Below are positions 7,646-9,657 of a stretch of 9,657 nucleotides of DNA, piece after piece. The translations under genes were made by a program, and so were the position numbers. The notes under the pieces are model-generated. The model had not been told where the DNA came from and ran no database searches. It saw nothing but the letters and a program-made list of their open reading frames with translations. The stretch's first letter is position 1. Each line of letters starts with the position of its first letter. The DNA is from Akkermansiaceae bacterium UBA1506 (GTDB lineage Bacteria; Verrucomicrobiota; Verrucomicrobiia; Verrucomicrobiales; DEV007): contig DCQY01000063.1 of NCBI GenBank assembly GCA_002323995.1, positions 1 through 9,657 on the forward strand. Direction: 5' to 3'.

Positions 7646-8047
7646 ATGGAAGATGGGAAAAGAGATGATCCAGTTTGGGTGCTTCTGAAGCACGCTAAGG
7701 GACCAAAGCCAAGTCCATTTTTCTCCCGCGACGTAGTGAGAGCGGTTCGGCTGATAAATGACACCCCAGCGGGTATCTTCGAAAGCCTTCTCTCCTTCTT
7801 CAGTAGGCGGCGGTGGCTCAGCACCACAGTGGCCGCAGTGGCCGCAGTCGCTCTCATCGCTTTTTTCCCTCAAGATGAACATGGAGTAATCAATCAACAA
7901 ATCACCCAAGGAACGTCGATTGAATCTGACTTTTTTACTTTTGATCCCGTTTCGGAACTCGATGAAGTTGCTTACTTGGGGCAACTCGTTGCTGTAGCCG
8001 ACCCAGAAGATCTCACTGATGAAGCTCTCGCTGATCTTTTCTTCTAA
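7646..8047 (+). CDS. Small single-pass membrane protein, sigma-associated verrucomicrobial type
   Basis: 133 residues from the ATG at 7646. The frame also opens at a TTG at 7607, but that start would lie upstream of and inside the terminator hairpin. The cytoplasmic head is DDPVWVLLKHAKGPKPSPFFSRDVVRAVR (residues 7-35). Residues 54-56 are Arg-Arg-Arg, followed by one membrane helix at about 57-74 (WLSTTVAAVAAVALIAFF). The outer tail is acidic and ends LGQLVAVADPEDLTDEALADLFF. From memory, this DPVW head and 'DPxxLTDEAL' tail mark a lineage-specific family often found directly after ECF sigma-factor genes in Verrucomicrobiota, suggesting an anti-sigma or sigma-partner role. The function is not established, and here the neighbour is rpoD. 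No clear ribosome-binding site is visible. A 9-bp tandem repeat (GTGGCCGCA, 7829-7846) encodes part of the membrane helix. Confidence 0.75.
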   Translation: MEDGKRDDPVWVLLKHAKGPKPSPFFSRDVVRAVRLINDTPAGIFESLLSFFSRRRWLSTTVAAVAAVALIAFFPQDEHGVINQQITQGTSIESDFFTFDPVSELDEVAYLGQLVAVADPEDLTDEALADLFF

Positions 8048-8123
8048 GCCCTGGGATCAGAACACCAATTTTCTACTACTTGAAATTAGGTAACAACACC
8101 TTTTATTCATTTGAATATGAACG

Positions 8124-8132
8124 TGTTATATT
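8124..8132 (+). promoter_or_regulatory. Extended -10 promoter upstream of the folate cyclo-ligase
   Basis: TGTTATATT is a TGn plus TATATT extended -10 element in a very AT-rich stretch (8100-8139). No good -35 is seen; TATTCA at 8104-8109 is weak. A start near 8139 would give a leader of about 220 bases before the cyclo-ligase ATG. Confidence 0.4.
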
Positions 8133-8138
8133 TTTTAA

Positions 8139-8358
8139 ACCTCTGTTTTTCGTCAGTATCGGGTTGAATCCCTTCGAAGTCTACGGGTTCTCCATCCACC
8201 ACCTACCACTGACCTCGTTCGCCTTGAAGTTCGATATTTGCGCCGGCAGCAAATCCCGTGAAAACTATTCTCATGGCCTGCCCTAGTAAGGATCCCGATC
8301 CACCCAACAGTCAAAATCCAGAGCCATAAGTTGATAGATTACTGAGTGACAATTTCAA
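8139..8358 (+). ncRNA. Candidate structured leader or 6S-like RNA upstream of fau
   Basis: The 311 bases from 8048 to 8358 hold no convincing gene. Downstream of the extended -10 lie nested complementary segments in rod order. TCAGTA (8153-8158) can pair with TACTGA (8340-8345). ATCGGG (8158-8163) can pair with CCCGAT (8294-8299), and ACGGG (8183-8187) with CCCGT (8255-8259). An apical hairpin is formed by ATTTGC (8236-8241) and GCAAAT (8249-8254) with a 7-base loop. The two outermost stems share base 8158. In many bacteria the 6S RNA gene ssrS lies immediately upstream of this cyclo-ligase gene (the ssrS-ygfA pair), which is why 6S is considered. I could not match the conserved 6S bubble, and the stems are short, so chance complementarity remains possible. 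Confidence 0.25.
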
Positions 8359-8919
8359 ATGGACAAGCGTGCTGTCAGACGAGATTGCTTTTCAAAAATA
8401 AATTCTCTCTCCCCCGCGGAAAAGGAAACTCATTCCTGCGCCATTGCCCGCCATATTGGGGAAACGAAGCAGTTTCGAGACTCCAAATGCGTTTTCACCT
8501 ACTGCGCAATGCCTAGCGAGCCCGACCTATCCCAACTTTTTCGTGATAATGAAAACAAGATCTGGGGCTTTTCAAGAATTGGAAAAGACGCTCGAATCTC
8601 TTTTCACCACGTGCAATCGCCTGACGATTTAATTGAAGGTTCGTTTGGATTCCTTGAACCAGACCCTGAACGGTGCCCTCTCCTATCAGCTTCGAAGCCC
8701 GATCTCATTCTCGTTCCCGGAGTCGGGTTTGACCCAGGCAACCTTGCTCGTGTCGGCCGGGGCAAGGGTCACTACGACCGCTATCTCCAATCTGCCATTT
8801 TCAGCGAAACGGAGCGCAGCATCTTCGGGATATGTTTTTCAATCCAATGCACTAATCTGATACCAGATTCTCATGACATGCCCATGTCAGCGATCTACAC
8901 TGAACTTGGCCGTGCCTAA
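8359..8919 (+). CDS. fau: 5-formyltetrahydrofolate cyclo-ligase
   Basis: Converts 5-formyltetrahydrofolate plus ATP to 5,10-methenyltetrahydrofolate (EC 6.3.3.2), recycling a folate storage form in the cytoplasm. Length is 186 residues, normal for the family. Landmarks are the N-terminal basic helix (KRAVRRDCFSKINSLS), GFLEPD at 97-102, and LVPGVGFDPGNLARVGRGKGHYDRYL at 118-143, which carries the ATP/substrate loop. The common GxGxGYYDRfL appears as GRGKGHYDRYL, with His for the first Tyr. The C-terminal DMPMSAIYTE (173-182) matches the usual HD-P-D-ii-TE ending. The start gives the expected N-terminus; only GAGTGA (8344-8349) is a weak ribosome-binding site. The gene has a long, possibly structured leader, and its stop codon lies inside a strong hairpin. 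Confidence 0.93.
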   Translation: MDKRAVRRDCFSKINSLSPAEKETHSCAIARHIGETKQFRDSKCVFTYCAMPSEPDLSQLFRDNENKIWGFSRIGKDARISFHHVQSPDDLIEGSFGFLEPDPERCPLLSASKPDLILVPGVGFDPGNLARVGRGKGHYDRYLQSAIFSETERSIFGICFSIQCTNLIPDSHDMPMSAIYTELGRA

Positions 8920-8926
8920 GTTCAGT
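8899..8926 (+). terminator. Strong hairpin spanning the fau stop codon
   Basis: ACTGAACTT (8899-8907) and AAGTTCAGT (8918-8926) are perfect 9-bp inverted repeats. GG/CC (8908-8909, 8915-8916) extends the stem past a single bulged T. The stop codon TAA (8917-8919) lies within it. No T-run follows, so it is either an atypical terminator or an mRNA 3'-end stabiliser. Confidence 0.45.
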
Positions 8927-8935
8927 TGCACTGGG

Positions 8936-8947
8936 AAGAGCGCTCTT
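8936..8947. repeat. 12-bp perfect palindrome AAGAGCGCTCTT
   Basis: A perfectly self-complementary 12-mer, ten bases after the fau stop-codon hairpin and 49 bases upstream of the TTGACA box of the next gene. It could be an operator for a dimeric regulator or part of a transcript end. Only one copy was noticed. Confidence 0.4.
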
Positions 8948-8995
8948 AGCAAATTTGTCTCCGCAATTGTGCGATATCGACAGAGGGACGCCTGA

Positions 8996-9024
8996 TTGAC
9001 AGTAGTCACCAATCATGGTCGATT
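8996..9024 (+). promoter_or_regulatory. Candidate sigma-70 promoter for the DUF1080 gene
   Basis: TTGACA (8996-9001) is a perfect -35 consensus. At a 17-base spacing lies TCGATT (9019-9024), which matches the -10 consensus at only three positions. Transcription would begin six or seven bases later, at or next to the GTG start at 9031. Confidence 0.4.
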
Positions 9025-9030
9025 CTGATT

Positions 9031-9657
9031 GTGAAATTGCTCCTCTGCCTCCTGACTCTGCTGATCGCTCATCTTTCTATGGCTGGCGACACACCGGTAA
9101 ATCTGGCTTCTGAAAAAGCTTGGGCCAATTTCGAAGGCTGGGTCACTTCAGGCTCCATCGCAGGGAGTGCCAGCGAGAAAAAGTGGAAGTGGTACAAACC
9201 AGGCAAGCTGGTGATCCATAACACCGACAAAGCAACGGAAAATCCCAAAAACATTGTCAGCGCCATGGATTACGGCGATGTGGATCTGGAAATCGAATTC
9301 ATGATCCCCAAAGCCTCGAATTCCGGTGTCTACTTCATGAATCGTTACGAGATTCAGATTCTCGATAGCTACGGAAAGCCAGACAAAAGCCTTTCTTCCG
9401 GTGATTGTGGTGGGATTTACCAAAGATGGGACGACTCCAAGCTCACAAACAACGAAAAAGGTTTTGAAGGGACCGCTCCGGCCACGAACGCGTCGGCTGC
9501 TCCCGGAGCATGGCAGAAATTTCAAGTCCAGTTTCGAGCACCGCGATTTGATACCAAAGGCAAAAAGACCGAAAACGCGCGATTTATTCGTGTGGTCCAC
9601 AATGGTGTCACCATTCACGAAGATGTTGAAGTGACAGGCCCAACACGCGGTGGACAT
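9031..9657 (+). CDS. Secreted DUF1080 / 3-keto-disaccharide hydrolase domain protein, 3'-truncated
   Basis: 209 codons are visible, running off the right edge. The GTG at 9031 opens a classic Sec signal peptide (MKLLLCLLTLLIAHLSMA, cleavage near residue 18). A start at the later ATG (9079) would delete it, and no earlier in-frame ATG exists before the TAG at 8947-8949. The mature part is a concanavalin-like DUF1080 fold: a WANFEGW opening, YGDVDLEIEFMIPKASNSGVYF, then the hallmark RYEIQILDSYGK and GDCGGIYQRWD, and later PGAWQKFQVQFRAPRF. Members include 3-keto-disaccharide hydrolases that cleave sugars after C3 oxidation; many others are uncharacterised. The protein is probably periplasmic or extracellular. 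The Tat-exported oxidoreductase upstream could supply 3-keto substrates, but it is 5 kb away and not in the same operon. No ribosome-binding site is visible before the GTG. Confidence 0.88.
   Translation, partial: MKLLLCLLTLLIAHLSMAGDTPVNLASEKAWANFEGWVTSGSIAGSASEKKWKWYKPGKLVIHNTDKATENPKNIVSAMDYGDVDLEIEFMIPKASNSGVYFMNRYEIQILDSYGKPDKSLSSGDCGGIYQRWDDSKLTNNEKGFEGTAPATNASAAPGAWQKFQVQFRAPRFDTKGKKTENARFIRVVHNGVTIHEDVEVTGPTRGGH

Noticed and set aside
7829..7846. Two tandem copies of GTGGCCGCA.
   Set aside because: Only two short copies lie inside coding sequence for an Ala/Val membrane helix. There is no sign of a repeat array or CRISPR.
7541..7984. A 147-residue minus-strand reading frame with a CGHCGHCG stretch.
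   Set aside because: It is antisense to the small membrane protein. The Cys/His run comes from the 9-bp tandem repeat that encodes the Ala-rich membrane helix on the plus strand, and the plus-strand product has recognisable family features.
8161..8172. GGGTTGAATCCC looks like a tRNA T-arm.
   Set aside because: The loop is one base short, and no acceptor, D- or anticodon arms or CCA end are found around it.
8080..8286. A 68-residue plus-strand reading frame starting at TTG.
   Set aside because: It has no ribosome-binding site, its composition is unlike a protein, and it crosses the promoter and inverted repeats.
9148..9657. A 169-residue minus-strand reading frame at the right edge.
   Set aside because: It is the antisense shadow of the DUF1080 gene, whose plus-strand translation carries clear family motifs.

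Overview
The window looks like chromosomal DNA from a member of the Verrucomicrobiota, probably a free-living, polysaccharide-degrading (marine or opitute-like) lineage. This is an inference from gene content, since no rRNA is present. The pointers are a formylglycine-type sulfatase, a Tat-exported Gfo/Idh/MocA oxidoreductase and a secreted DUF1080 (3-keto-disaccharide hydrolase) protein. Two small proteins also have the look of verrucomicrobial lineage families: a helical 'PNFEPEMVNYR' protein and a single-pass membrane protein with a 'DPVWVLL...SPFFSRDVVRAVR' head. Several start codons lack a good Shine-Dalgarno sequence.

Layout, left to right. Bases 2-1186 (+) hold the C-terminal three quarters of a sulfatase cut by the left edge. 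Bases 1189-2034 (-) hold a secreted, helical hypothetical protein converging on the sulfatase with two bases between the stops. Bases 2246-3700 (+) hold the Tat-exported Gfo/Idh/MocA oxidoreductase. Bases 3816-5675 and 5736-7595 (+) are dnaG (primase) and rpoD (primary sigma factor), the core of the classical macromolecular-synthesis operon, here with no rpsU in front. A likely terminator follows rpoD. Bases 7646-8047 (+) encode the small membrane protein, of a type I usually associate with ECF sigma factors. Bases 8048-8358 carry no convincing gene but hold an extended -10 promoter and several nested inverted repeats, forming a candidate structured leader or small RNA. Bases 8359-8919 (+) encode 5-formyltetrahydrofolate cyclo-ligase, with a strong hairpin across its stop codon. 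Bases 9031-9657 (+) begin a secreted DUF1080 protein that runs off the right edge and starts at GTG.

The central block (dnaG, rpoD, small membrane protein, folate enzyme) is housekeeping information processing and one-carbon metabolism. The flanks carry exported carbohydrate-processing enzymes: desulfation, sugar oxidation, and hydrolysis or elimination of 3-keto-glycosides. I see no phage, IS element, CRISPR array, tRNA or rRNA. I did not find an obviously new multi-gene system. The most interesting leads are the structured region upstream of the folate cyclo-ligase, the membrane protein placed next to the primary sigma factor, the histone-H1-like N-terminal tail on that sigma factor, and promoters placed so close to start codons that leaderless transcripts are possible.
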